A stretch of 64,000 nucleotides of DNA from Epichloe hybrida. Lineage: Eukaryota; Ascomycota; Sordariomycetes; Hypocreales; Clavicipitaceae. The notes beneath the pieces are model-generated. The model saw only the letters and a program-made list of their open reading frames with translations. It had not been told where the DNA came from and did not search any database. The stretch spans positions 533,501 through 597,500 of the forward strand of contig JAFEKR010000027.1 of the NCBI GenBank assembly GCA_019022495.1. The letters are read 5' to 3'. The position numbers were made by a program, and so were the translations under genes. The stretch's first letter is position 1, and each line of letters begins with the position of its first letter. This document shows, in pieces, positions 52,201 to 62,857 of this stretch.

Positions 52201-54355
52201 TCCTCTTAACTAACAACAGCCGCATTACTCGTATAACGTATCTAAAATCAATTCTATTACTTTATAAGATATTATAAAAGTGATCTAAATTGAATTCTAT
52301 TAGTTAATAACTACCACAACCTTCCGTTACGTTACGTTGATTGATTTAACGTTATAGCCCTATTAGTCCCTGACCGTAGAGCTTGCACCCGTACAGCTGT
52401 TGCTAGCTAGCAACTAGCTCCCTACATTTCAATACTAACTCTTTGTAATACACTGCCTAGAGCGCTATTATACTTCTTAGTTTTTTCTTCCTTAATATAT
52501 AAGCATATTCTACTACTACTACTATAACTATACTATAACTTAGGTTATTACTTACTATATTATCTATTAATAAATTTTTATTAGTATCCCCTTCTTATAT
52601 CTTTAGGTTAATTACCTTAATCTTTAGTAACACTAGTAATAGCGTAATAAAAGACTACTTTACTACATTATGTAGTTATTACTTACCTATAGTAAAAGTA
52701 ATATAGTCTTAGGTTATTAGAAACCTCTAGAAGCCTTACTTCTAGTCTATTACTATAGGTTTATACTCTAGGGTCTAGTCTATTCCTAATAGCATTCCCT
52801 CTCCTATATTAGTAATATAGTAGCTAACTTAGTAAACCTTTATATAGCCTATACTATCTCTTACCTTAACTAGTTTATATATTACTTATGCTTTCTAGTG
52901 TTATCTTTACTTTCTTTATATTCTTCTAATTTTATTTTAATAATAATTTAGGGTAAATTATTAAATACTTCGCGCCTATATTAAATAGCGCTAGTATTAC
53001 TAACTAGTAGTTATCTTACTATAAGAATACTTATATCCTTATTCTCTTATCTATAGGTTTCTTTATAGTAAGACTATTATCCTAGGCCTATGCTAAACTA
53101 ATTAGAATTTTATTTAGGTTTAAAGATTTATTACTACTATCTTTATACTTATTAGTAGTATACCTATTACTCTTATAGATTAAGTAGTTTACTACTTTAT
53201 ATTTATTTATACTATATCTAGGGCTACTATATTTATAGTATTTAAATAGCTTCTAACCTATGCCTTATTACTAGGAACCTTACTATAAGTTATCTATAAG
53301 GGAGCTAAAGTATTATCTCTTATTATTCCTACTCTCTTTATTATAGCTTCTATTATAATTCTTTATTATAAATATTATTATAACTTTAGCTTTTTTACCT
53401 TAGCCCTATAGATAGCTCTAAGATATAAGGAACTCTTAGCTAACTATATACTACCTTATAGCATTATTTAAGCTATTTAGAAATATTACTATCCTTAAAT
53501 ATAAGGGGATCTAGTTAAGTAATTTAGCTTCTACCTTTATTTAAAGTCTTAGGAAAGATTAGAAAGATTAATTATACTTTTACCTAAGGTTTAGTAGTAT
53601 CCTAGTAGCTTCTAAGTACCTTATATCTTTATCTATTATACTAGTGTTTAGCTAAGATATAAATCTATCCTAGGTGTAGGATATATAGTTAACTATCCTA
53701 TTTACTATTATATAATATATCTATTATTACTTTATGTTATTAGCTAGGTAGCTACTAGTATACGCTACCTTTATCCTATTATCCTAGAAGGTTCTTAGGT
53801 CTAACTAGAATAGTATATTTAAATCTTATAAGTATACCTATAAATTCTTATAAGTATTTCCTTTATATATAAGTACCTTATATTATATTTTAATAAAGCT
53901 TTATAGGTATATACTTATTATAAACTTAGTATTAGGTAAGAAACCTAGGAATATAGGACTTATTAGTATATTTATCTAAGGGGTAATTATAGGTCTTTTA
54001 CCTAATCTAGCTAATTATAAGTCCGCTTCTATTTCTTTAAGCTATGCTTCTATTTCTAAGATCTCTTATCTTATATAAGTATTATATAGCTAGGCTTATA
54101 TAACCTTATATTACCTTTATAGCTAGTCTAGATTATTATTATTTCTAGATCTAGAGTTACTATATTAGTTAGGTAGTATTTACTATACCTTATTATATTT
54201 TATAGTTAAAGTGTTTAGGTTATTACTTAGGTACTATAGGTTTAGGGCTTTCTTACTAGGTAGTATAAGTATATTCTAAGTAAATATTCTATAGCTCCTT
54301 TATATTTAAATCTAGCTAATAGTTTATTTTTCTAAAAGGGTTTAAGAGTTTAACT
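46275..54355 (-). pseudogene. GypB-2 gag-pol remnant
   Basis: This has the same domain order as GypB-1 on the minus strand. The knuckle is at about 53190-53250 (Cys and His turned to Tyr). RT is about 50780-51430, with the catalytic YLDD box read as YLNN near 50982-50994. RNase H is about 50080-50740. The integrase is about 48460-49270, with a LIDFI-like core start. A chromodomain lies near 48200-48350 and a 3' untranslated region at 46275-48190. LTR-X interrupts the stretch just upstream of RT. Stops occur throughout. Confidence 0.85.
51611..52434 (-). mobile_element. LTR-X: 824-bp solo-LTR-like insertion
   Basis: The ends on the minus strand are TATTGAAATG and TTTTTAATA, that is TG...CA after one C-to-T or G-to-A step each. 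The exact duplication CTAAC flanks it (51606-51610 and 52435-52439), and GypB is in register outside. It is clearly richer in C and G than its host. At 51690-51775 it has a cluster of CAGCTG-centred palindromes. It has no coding frame. It could be the solo LTR of a large gypsy element; no internal sequence of that family is seen here. Confidence 0.7.
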
Positions 54356-55406
54356 TATTATAACTATAGTAAGAGAGATATAAATAAAGTAAAGGCTAAG
54401 GTTCTTAGTTATAGCTAGAGGGCTATTACTTAAGGGTAAGTATATAAAGGTCTTAAACTCTAACCTTCTATATCCCTTATAGGTAGTCCTTATCTAAATA
54501 CCTTACTATATGCACGTAGCTATCTAGTAGCTACTTAGTTATCTGTGTAACCTAAGGCTTATCCAAGGGCTCTATTGATTTTTAATTTTTTTTGGGGTCA
54601 TTAGCTGTGGCTAATGCATCTAATTTTTAAGGAACCAAAAAAATTACTAGCAATACCTAGCTAGTGCCACATATAATAACTAAATTTAATAATCACTATA
54701 GTGTTAGGTAAAACATAAAAGAAATAAGCTTTAAGCTACAAATTTAGGGGCTGAAAAGTTAATATAAAGTTTATAACAAACTTTGTAGCTATAATTGCGT
54801 AAGATATAGTTATAATTCGCGACCGTAGTCAAACTCAAATCTATTTAAGTTTTACTTATAGTATAAATTAATGTAATTCCCCCTTCCTCTGCGACTATAT
54901 TTATTCTATCTCTCTATATCTTTTCTATCTTATAACTTGTCCTTTAAAGCTCTAAGGCAAACTTAAACCCTAAAAAAACACAACTTATCCTCACTTAACT
55001 CCACTCTAATTCGAAACTAACAAACGCACTGCACAATTCATAGGTAGGTTAAGGGCTACTTATTAACTAATTAATAACTAACTAATTAGAAAAATAGTAT
55101 AGCTAAGGGTAACCACAAGCCAGGGGCTATAACCACTAGGCTACAGAACCTAATAGCTATCCAAAAATCTGAGGAAATTCCAGATAAAAAGGAAATTTAA
55201 AAAACCGAAGAAAATATTAAGGAATTTAGGAAAAGTGAGAAGAAGAAGGGAAATAAAAAGCTAGAGAAGAAGGCTAGATATTTGGAAAAGGTGTTGAAAA
55301 ATAGAGATCTATAATTTAAGCAGTTTTACCTCGTGCCCGGGAGGGTCCAAGGGCTCTATTATATAACTATCCTGTCTATAGCTCCCTAGCCTCCGTGCTC
55401 CTGACA
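54356..55406 (-). repeat. GypB-2 5' LTR, interrupted by the 769-bp retroposon
   Basis: On the plus strand it starts TATTATAACTATAG and ends GTGCTCCTGACA, the best preserved end of this LTR family. Without the insert it is exactly 267 bp. Confidence 0.93.
54577..55345 (-). mobile_element. 769-bp poly(A)-tailed retroposon with 15-bp target duplication
   Basis: The 15-bp duplication TCCAAGGGCTCTATT (54562-54576 and 55346-55360) and the tail AAAAAAAATTAAAAATC on the minus strand are signs of target-primed insertion by LINE machinery. On the minus strand, TAGCCTAGTGG (55133-55143) fits the polymerase III A box, in a tRNA-like context. The B box is weak (GTTTCGAATT near 55010). It could be a long SINE or a 5'-truncated LINE. 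Read in the other direction, about 55150-55345 gives a lysine- and glutamate-rich stretch of coiled-coil type, of unknown meaning. Confidence 0.75.
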
Positions 55407-56295
55407 CCTATCCCTCTATCTAGATAGTTATTTAGTTAGTTAAGATAAAGCTCTTAAGGGCCTTATTAAGTAATACCTTTATAAAGGTATTAGCTAGGTT
55501 ATCCTCCCTATTAATCTATTAAATCTTATAGAGCTCTTAGTGCTTGTATGATTATTAAAGAGCTATGATATTAATTATTAGGTGTTTCTCTTTTATTATT
55601 CTAAGCTTAATAAGGCATTTATATAAGGAGTATGAATTTATACATGCAATAACTAGGATTTTCAGGAGCTTTAGTTAGTTAGTAACTAGGTTTAGGGTTA
55701 TTATAATTATATAAGCTATATTAACGCTAGCTACTATGCTATAAACCTCTGAGGTAAGTATACTTTATATGACTCTTTTGCTCTTTATTAAGCTAAAGTA
55801 TATAATATTACCTTTAATTATGAATTTACTATTAGTATAGTCTTTATTAGCTAGGATAAGTATATATCCTAGTTATAAGGATAGGTCCTAGTTATTAGTA
55901 AATAATCTATTTATAAAGGCAAAGAGCTTTACCTTCTTAAGGTCTATTAGGATAAATATTAGGCCTCTTTCTAGGTAATCTATCTGCCACTTTAAATAAT
56001 AGTTAAGGGCTTTTATATCCTCTAGGGTTAGCTCTTAGTGCTATATAGTAATAGATAAATTAAAGTAAGCCTCTAGTTAGCAGATTAAGGTGATGTAAGC
56101 GCCTTAGGCCCTCTGCTTAATATATTTATGCTTTGAATTAATTATTAGAACTAATTCTAACTTATTACTCTATCCCTTTTACTATATCTTAATAGTATTA
56201 TTCTCTAGTGTAATAATGCCTTTATTAAACATAAGGGGACTATCCTAGGTTAGGAATTGCTTTAGCTTTATATTAAAGCATATAGTAACTAGTTA
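55407..56295 (-). pseudogene. Inverted CopA RNase H and RT-end fragment
   Basis: This continues the inverted CopA beyond GypB-2. RNase H lies at about 55437-55960 on the minus strand. It is the exact mirror of 58173-59061 and stops abruptly at 56295, where CopB 3' sequence begins. That junction is the inner breakpoint of the inverted repeat. Confidence 0.88.
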
Positions 56296-56443
56296 GTGTA
56301 TTATTAACTAATAGGGAGTCCGAATTTAACATCGGACCTACTTATCCTTACATAGGCTTATTTTATTTATATACCTACTAATTCACTCTTTTAGTATTAA
56401 ATCCATCTTACCTTACTTTCTTCCTAAAAAGAGAAGTTGCTAG
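56296..56443 (+). other. CopB 3' untranslated end with polypurine tract
   Basis: 148 bp lie directly upstream of the CopB 3' LTR. They end in AAAAAGAGAAGTTG, a likely polypurine tract, 3-4 bases before the LTR. RNase H should precede it but was replaced by 37061-56295. Confidence 0.7.
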
Positions 56444-56674
56444 TGTTATAATAACTAGGTTAACATTGGATTAACCACTAGGAAAGTGGAGTATATGCGG
56501 TAACGCCGCACTGTGATTGGCCGCGCCCGTACGCGAGGCACACACGTGACTTGTGTTCCCTTTTTCTTATAGCTACACAATACTATAGATAGCTTTAATC
56601 CTTAGACCTTATTATATCATTAAACCTGACCCTACGTTGCACTAGTGCATACCAATCCCTTGGTGTAACCAACA
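56444..56674 (+). repeat. CopB 3' LTR (231 bp)
   Basis: It starts TGTTATAATAACTAGG and ends GTGTAACCAACA, with target copy AGAAC at 56675-56679. The right, outward end is better preserved than in the 5' LTR, the left end worse. Confidence 0.92.
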
Positions 56675-59061
56675 AGAACCATTACCTTATAAATCTAGCT
56701 AATAACTTATATAACTTATTCCTTATATAGTATAAGGGAGAATAAAAGCCCTAATCCCCTATTAATAATAAGATTGCTTAGTATATAAAGAGTATTGGAT
56801 TTAATAACAGCCCTAATAATATAGATAGGCTAGTACTTACGAGCTTCTTTAATTATAGAATATAACTTAAGAGCAAAAGAATAGTTTAATTCCTAATAAG
56901 TTAAGTAGCTTATTATAGTCTAAGTAAAGAAAACCCCTTCTAGCAAGAACTCTTAAGTAAAGCTCTAGTAATATTTACACTAGAAGATTACTATTCTTAT
57001 ATAATATTCTAAGGGATTATGCCTAATACAGGAGCTATAAAGTTCTCTATAGTAAGGCACCCTTAATTCCTTACTTTATAATACTAAATACCTAAGCTAC
57101 TGCTTAATAAATTAAAAGCAAAGAAAGCATTAATTAGATTTAGTATAGGAGAACTAATTATTACGCTTAGAGTAGCTAACATGCCTACCCCCTTTAGAGA
57201 TATTCTCTTTTAGGTTATACTAACAAACAAACTAAAGAGAGCTATATGCTTAATATACCTAGAGGCCTAAAGACTTTTAGGTTAACCTCTATTAAACCCT
57301 ACTATAATAATCCTAGTATAAAGAAAGTAGTGAAGCCTAGTAGAGAGGAAAAGAAAGAAAGGTAAGAGGCCTAAGATAAGAATATAGTGCTAGTAATACC
57401 ACTAAAGCATAGGCATAGAAGGCCCTAAAAGAACCCTCCTATAATACCTTAAGAGACTAATACCTTCCTATTAATAAAAGAGCATAATAACTTAGCCCTT
57501 ATAATTAAGCTACGTAAGGAAGGAATTATTAAGACCCTAGGTAAACCCTTTAAATAATTAATAAAGGCAGAGATTAATACCTTGATTAAGTAAGGTATAT
57601 TTAAATTCATTATATTTAACAAGGAGAAGTATAGTGAAAATTAAATCTTTAATTCCTAAATTATTAATAAGATTAAAGGCAAGATAACAGAACCTTACGA
57701 AAAATCACACCTTATGATCTAAGGATATAAGAATAAAGGGAAATAGGCTATCCTTACACAAGCCCTAATAATTTAACAAGCGAGCTAATGCCTTATCCTT
57801 ACGATAGCCCTATTAGCAAGATTAAGGAAATTCCTTATCTAGCTATATAATATCTATTAGGTGTATGTATAGGCCTATACATTACTAGAGCGGCTAATCC
57901 TAGCACGCTTGCTAATTTAGATATAGCACCTTTACTTGCCTAGCATGATTTTTAGGGTTATAAAGCCCCTCTATAGGCTTGCGGAGGCCGGAATGTATTA
58001 GTAGGTTACGTATCACAAGCATTATAGAGAGAACCTCTAGATAGAAACCTTTACGTATAATCCTTACTTATTTATAACTATAAAGGAAAGCCCTAATATT
58101 ACATATATTAGAATATAAACTAATAATACCCTTAGCCTATTAGATAAGAAGTTCTCCAAGAAGGAAGAGACTTAACTAGTTACTATATGCTTTAATATAA
58201 AGCTAAAGCAATTCCTAACCTAGGATAGTCCCCTTATGTTTAATAAAGGCATTATTACACTAGAGAATAATACTATTAAGATATAGTAAAAGGGATAGAG
58301 TAATAAGTTAGAATTAGTTCTAATAATTAATTCAAAGCATAAATATATTAAGCAGAGGGCCTAAGGCGCTTACATCACCTTAATCTGCTAACTAGAGGCT
58401 TACTTTAATTTATCTATTACTATATAGCACTAAGAGCTAACCCTAGAGGATATAAAAGCCCTTAACTATTATTTAAAGTGGCAGATAGATTACCTAGAAA
58501 GAGGCCTAATATTTATCCTAATAGACCTTAAGAAGGTAAAGCTCTTTGCCTTTATAAATAGATTATTTACTAATAACTAGGACCTATCCTTATAACTAGG
58601 ATATATACTTATCCTAGCTAATAAAGACTATACTAATAGTAAATTCATAATTAAAGGTAATATTATATACTTTAGCTTAATAAAGAGCAAAAGAGTCATA
58701 TAAAGTATACTTACCTCAGAGGTTTATAGCATAGTAGCTAGCGTTAATATAGCTTATATAATTATAATAACCCTAAACCTAGTTACTAACTAACTAAAGC
58801 TCCTGAAAATCCTAGTTATTGCATGTATAAATTCATACTCCTTATATAAATGCCTTATTAAGCTTAGAATAATAAAAGAGAAACACCTAATAATTAATAT
58901 CATAGCTCTTTAATAATCATACAAGCACTAAGAGCTCTATAAGATTTAATAGATTAATAGGGAGGATAACCTAGCTAATACCTTTATAAAGGTATTACTT
59001 AATAAGGCCCTTAAGAGCTTTATCTTAACTAACTAAATAACTATCTAGATAGAGGGATAGG
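56675..59061 (+). pseudogene. CopA-1 right half: gag end, RT, RNase H; integrase core deleted
   Basis: It continues CopA-1 in register from 14889. Alignment with CopA-2 is colinear to about 57230, then jumps from the equivalent of about 21900 to about 20860, so roughly 1 kb holding the integrase core is missing. RT follows at about 57700-58150, with catalytic QTDD read as a TNN box near 58118. RNase H is at about 58500-59030. The element is cut at 59062 by the mirror copy of GypB-2 inside CCTAT. Even before RIP this copy could not integrate by itself. Confidence 0.83.
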
Positions 59062-59122
59062 TGTCAGGAGCACGGAGGCTAGGGAGCTATAGACAGGATA
59101 GTTATATAATAGAGCCCTTGGA

Positions 59123-59891
59123 CCCTCCCGGGCACGAGGTAAAACTGCTTAAATTATAGATCTCTATTTTTCAACACCTTTTCCAAATATCTAGCCTTCT
59201 TCTCTAGCTTTTTATTTCCCTTCTTCTTCTCACTTTTCCTAAATTCCTTAATATTTTCTTCGGTTTTTTAAATTTCCTTTTTATCTGGAATTTCCTCAGA
59301 TTTTTGGATAGCTATTAGGTTCTGTAGCCTAGTGGTTATAGCCCCTGGCTTGTGGTTACCCTTAGCTATACTATTTTTCTAATTAGTTAGTTATTAATTA
59401 GTTAATAAGTAGCCCTTAACCTACCTATGAATTGTGCAGTGCGTTTGTTAGTTTCGAATTAGAGTGGAGTTAAGTGAGGATAAGTTGTGTTTTTTTAGGG
59501 TTTAAGTTTGCCTTAGAGCTTTAAAGGACAAGTTATAAGATAGAAAAGATATAGAGAGATAGAATAAATATAGTCGCAGAGGAAGGGGGAATTACATTAA
59601 TTTATACTATAAGTAAAACTTAAATAGATTTGAGTTTGACTACGGTCGCGAATTATAACTATATCTTACGCAATTATAGCTACAAAGTTTGTTATAAACT
59701 TTATATTAACTTTTCAGCCCCTAAATTTGTAGCTTAAAGCTTATTTCTTTTATGTTTTACCTAACACTATAGTGATTATTAAATTTAGTTATTATATGTG
59801 GCACTAGCTAGGTATTGCTAGTAATTTTTTTGGTTCCTTAAAAATTAGATGCATTAGCCACAGCTAATGACCCCAAAAAAAATTAAAAATC
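59123..59891 (+). mobile_element. Mirror copy of the 769-bp retroposon
   Basis: It starts CCCTCCCGGGCACGAGG, has the A box TAGCCTAGTGG at 59325-59335, and ends in the A-rich tail AAAAAAAATTAAAAATC. The 15-bp duplicates appear as AATAGAGCCCTTGGA on both sides. Confidence 0.75.
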
Positions 59892-62033
59892 AATAGAGCC
59901 CTTGGATAAGCCTTAGGTTACACAGATAACTAAGTAGCTACTAGATAGCTACGTGCATATAGTAAGGTATTTAGATAAGGACTACCTATAAGGGATATAG
60001 AAGGTTAGAGTTTAAGACCTTTATATACTTACCCTTAAGTAATAGCCCTCTAGCTATAACTAAGAACCTTAGCCTTTACTTTATTTATATCTCTCTTACT
60101 ATAGTTATAATAAGTTAAACTCTTAAACCCTTTTAGAAAAATAAACTATTAGCTAGATTTAAATATAAAGGAGCTATAGAATATTTACTTAGAATATACT
60201 TATACTACCTAGTAAGAAAGCCCTAAACCTATAGTACCTAAGTAATAACCTAAACACTTTAACTATAAAATATAATAAGGTATAGTAAATACTACCTAAC
60301 TAATATAGTAACTCTAGATCTAGAAATAATAATAATCTAGACTAGCTATAAAGGTAATATAAGGTTATATAAGCCTAGCTATATAATACTTATATAAGAT
60401 AAGAGATCTTAGAAATAGAAGCATAGCTTAAAGAAATAGAAGCGGACTTATAATTAGCTAGATTAGGTAAAAGACCTATAATTACCCCTTAGATAAATAT
60501 ACTAATAAGTCCTATATTCCTAGGTTTCTTACCTAATACTAAGTTTATAATAAGTATATACCTATAAAGCTTTATTAAAATATAATATAAGGTACTTATA
60601 TATAAAGGAAATACTTATAAGAATTTATAGGTATACTTATAAGATTTAAATATACTATTCTAGTTAGACCTAAGAACCTTCTAGGATAATAGGATAAAGG
60701 TAGCGTATACTAGTAGCTACCTAGCTAATAACATAAAGTAATAATAGATATATTATATAATAGTAAATAGGATAGTTAACTATATATCCTACACCTAGGA
60801 TAGATTTATATCTTAGCTAAACACTAGTATAATAGATAAAGATATAAGGTACTTAGAAGCTACTAGGATACTACTAAACCTTAGGTAAAAGTATAATTAA
60901 TCTTTCTAATCTTTCCTAAGACTTTAAATAAAGGTAGAAGCTAAATTACTTAACTAGATCCCCTTATATTTAAGGATAGTAATATTTCTAAATAGCTTAA
61001 ATAATGCTATAAGGTAGTATATAGTTAGCTAAGAGTTCCTTATATCTTAGAGCTATCTATAGGGCTAAGGTAAAAAAGCTAAAGTTATAATAATATTTAT
61101 AATAAAGAATTATAATAGAAGCTATAATAAAGAGAGTAGGAATAATAAGAGATAATACTTTAGCTCCCTTATAGATAACTTATAGTAAGGTTCCTAGTAA
61201 TAAGGCATAGGTTAGAAGCTATTTAAATACTATAAATATAGTAGCCCTAGATATAGTATAAATAAATATAAAGTAGTAAACTACTTAATCTATAAGAGTA
61301 ATAGGTATACTACTAATAAGTATAAAGATAGTAGTAATAAATCTTTAAACCTAAATAAAATTCTAATTAGTTTAGCATAGGCCTAGGATAATAGTCTTAC
61401 TATAAAGAAACCTATAGATAAGAGAATAAGGATATAAGTATTCTTATAGTAAGATAACTACTAGTTAGTAATACTAGCGCTATTTAATATAGGCGCGAAG
61501 TATTTAATAATTTACCCTAAATTATTATTAAAATAAAATTAGAAGAATATAAAGAAAGTAAAGATAACACTAGAAAGCATAAGTAATATATAAACTAGTT
61601 AAGGTAAGAGATAGTATAGGCTATATAAAGGTTTACTAAGTTAGCTACTATATTACTAATATAGGAGAGGGAATGCTATTAGGAATAGACTAGACCCTAG
61701 AGTATAAACCTATAGTAATAGACTAGAAGTAAGGCTTCTAGAGGTTTCTAATAACCTAAGACTATATTACTTTTACTATAGGTAAGTAATAACTACATAA
61801 TGTAGTAAAGTAGTCTTTTATTACGCTATTACTAGTGTTACTAAAGATTAAGGTAATTAACCTAAAGATATAAGAAGGGGATACTAATAAAAATTTATTA
61901 ATAGATAATATAGTAAGTAATAACCTAAGTTATAGTATAGTTATAGTAGTAGTAGTAGAATATGCTTATATATTAAGGAAGAAAAAACTAAGAAGTATAA
62001 TAGCGCTCTAGGCAGTGTATTACAAAGAGTTAG

Positions 62034-62857
62034 TATTGAAATGTAGGGAGCTAGTTGCTAGCTAGCAACAGCTGTACGGGTGCAAGCTCTACGGTCAGGG
62101 ACTAATAGGGCTATAACGTTAAATCAATCAACGTAACGTAACGGAAGGTTGTGGTAGTTATTAACTAATAGAATTCAATTTAGATCACTTTTATAATATC
62201 TTATAAAGTAATAGAATTGATTTTAGATACGTTATACGAGTAATGCGGCTGTTGTTAGTTAAGAGGACTAGCTATCTAGCTAGTTGAAAAGATTTTCTTT
62301 CTCTTATAGACTTACTAACCATATTGGTGGATTTAGGCCGCTAACGGGGTCTTACGGGCCACTTTTGATTTTCCGTAAAATTCATTTGTATGCAAAAACC
62401 AAAAAATTGACTCACCACTATACTAGCTAGCAACCCGTATACACTAACTTTTGGTCCAAAAAATAACCTTACATAAAAAGAAAGCCTTATCTTTAAGCTT
62501 TAATTTGCTATATATGAAACTTTTGTACGACCTCTAGATAAAGAGAAAATCGTTATCAAAGATAGCTATAGGGTAAGTTATGTGTAAGGTAACCTACTTA
62601 CGTCACCCTAGCTTACATTACCCTAGCTTACCTAATTACTAGTGGCGTGGTTGTAGCCACACTTGTAGCCACAACGCAATTAACTAATTAGTTATCCACA
62701 CGGTCAGTCGCAGCTGTTAACAGCTGCGACGCAGCTATTGATAGCTGCCCTCGCGACCGTTGACAGCTGCAGTGCAGCTGTCAGACTTGCAAAGCAAGCT
62801 AGTAATAAGAAGGTTCTTTAACTAGAAAAGGGCTAAAAATAGGTCTTATTTTTAATA
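62034..62857 (+). mobile_element. Mirror copy of LTR-X (824 bp)
   Basis: Flanked by GTTAG on both sides, the complement of CTAAC. It starts TATTGAAATG and ends TTTTTAATA, with the CAGCTG cluster at about 62693-62778. Confidence 0.7.

Larger units (their letters stand above)
46008..55406 (-). mobile_element. GypB-2: complete gypsy chromovirus (minus strand) with two later insertions
   Basis: The target duplication CCTAT is exact on both sides. The 3' LTR is 46008-46274 (267 bp). The 5' LTR spans 54356-55406 and returns to 267 bp once the 769-bp retroposon and its 15-bp duplicate are removed. LTR-X sits at 51611-52434. Without the inserts the length is about 7.79 kb, close to GypB-1. It is inserted in an inverted CopA. 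From 50468 outward its right part is one arm of the large inverted repeat. Confidence 0.93.
50468..56295. repeat. Left arm of a 5.8-kb inverted repeat
   Basis: It is the reverse complement of 58173-64000: each position and its partner sum to 114468 at the inner end, at the element boundaries and at the outer end. No indel separates the arms, and I found no mismatch in the several stretches compared. The left arm probably continues outward past 50468 (to at least the GypA/CopA junction near 44119 if the reconstruction holds), but its partner lies outside the window. Confidence 0.93.
14890..56674 (+). mobile_element. CopB: Ty1/copia element split and expanded to 41.8 kb by insertions
   Basis: The 5' LTR (14890-15120) and 3' LTR (56444-56674) are both exactly 231 bp. 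They are flanked by the same 5-bp target duplication AGAAC (14885-14889 and 56675-56679), and CopA-1 resumes in register beyond it. So these are the two ends of one insertion. Its own sequence is 15121-16337, 33200-37060 and 56296-56443. GypB-1 occupies 16338-33194. The stretch 37061-56295 replaces the end of pol and carries MITE-2, GypA-3, CopC and the left arm of the large inverted repeat. An intact element of this type would be about 5-6 kb. Confidence 0.87.
56296..58172. other. Spacer (1,877 bp) between the inverted-repeat arms
   Basis: It holds the CopB 3' end and LTR (56296-56674) and then CopA-1 sequence that runs without a break into the right arm at 58173. The right arm is therefore the ancestral location and the left arm is the copy. 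Confidence 0.85.

Noticed and set aside
56444..56674. Solo LTR of CopB
   Set aside because: At first it looked solo, but the AGAAC duplicate matches the left flank of the LTR at 14890 and CopA-1 continues in register, so the two are ends of one element.
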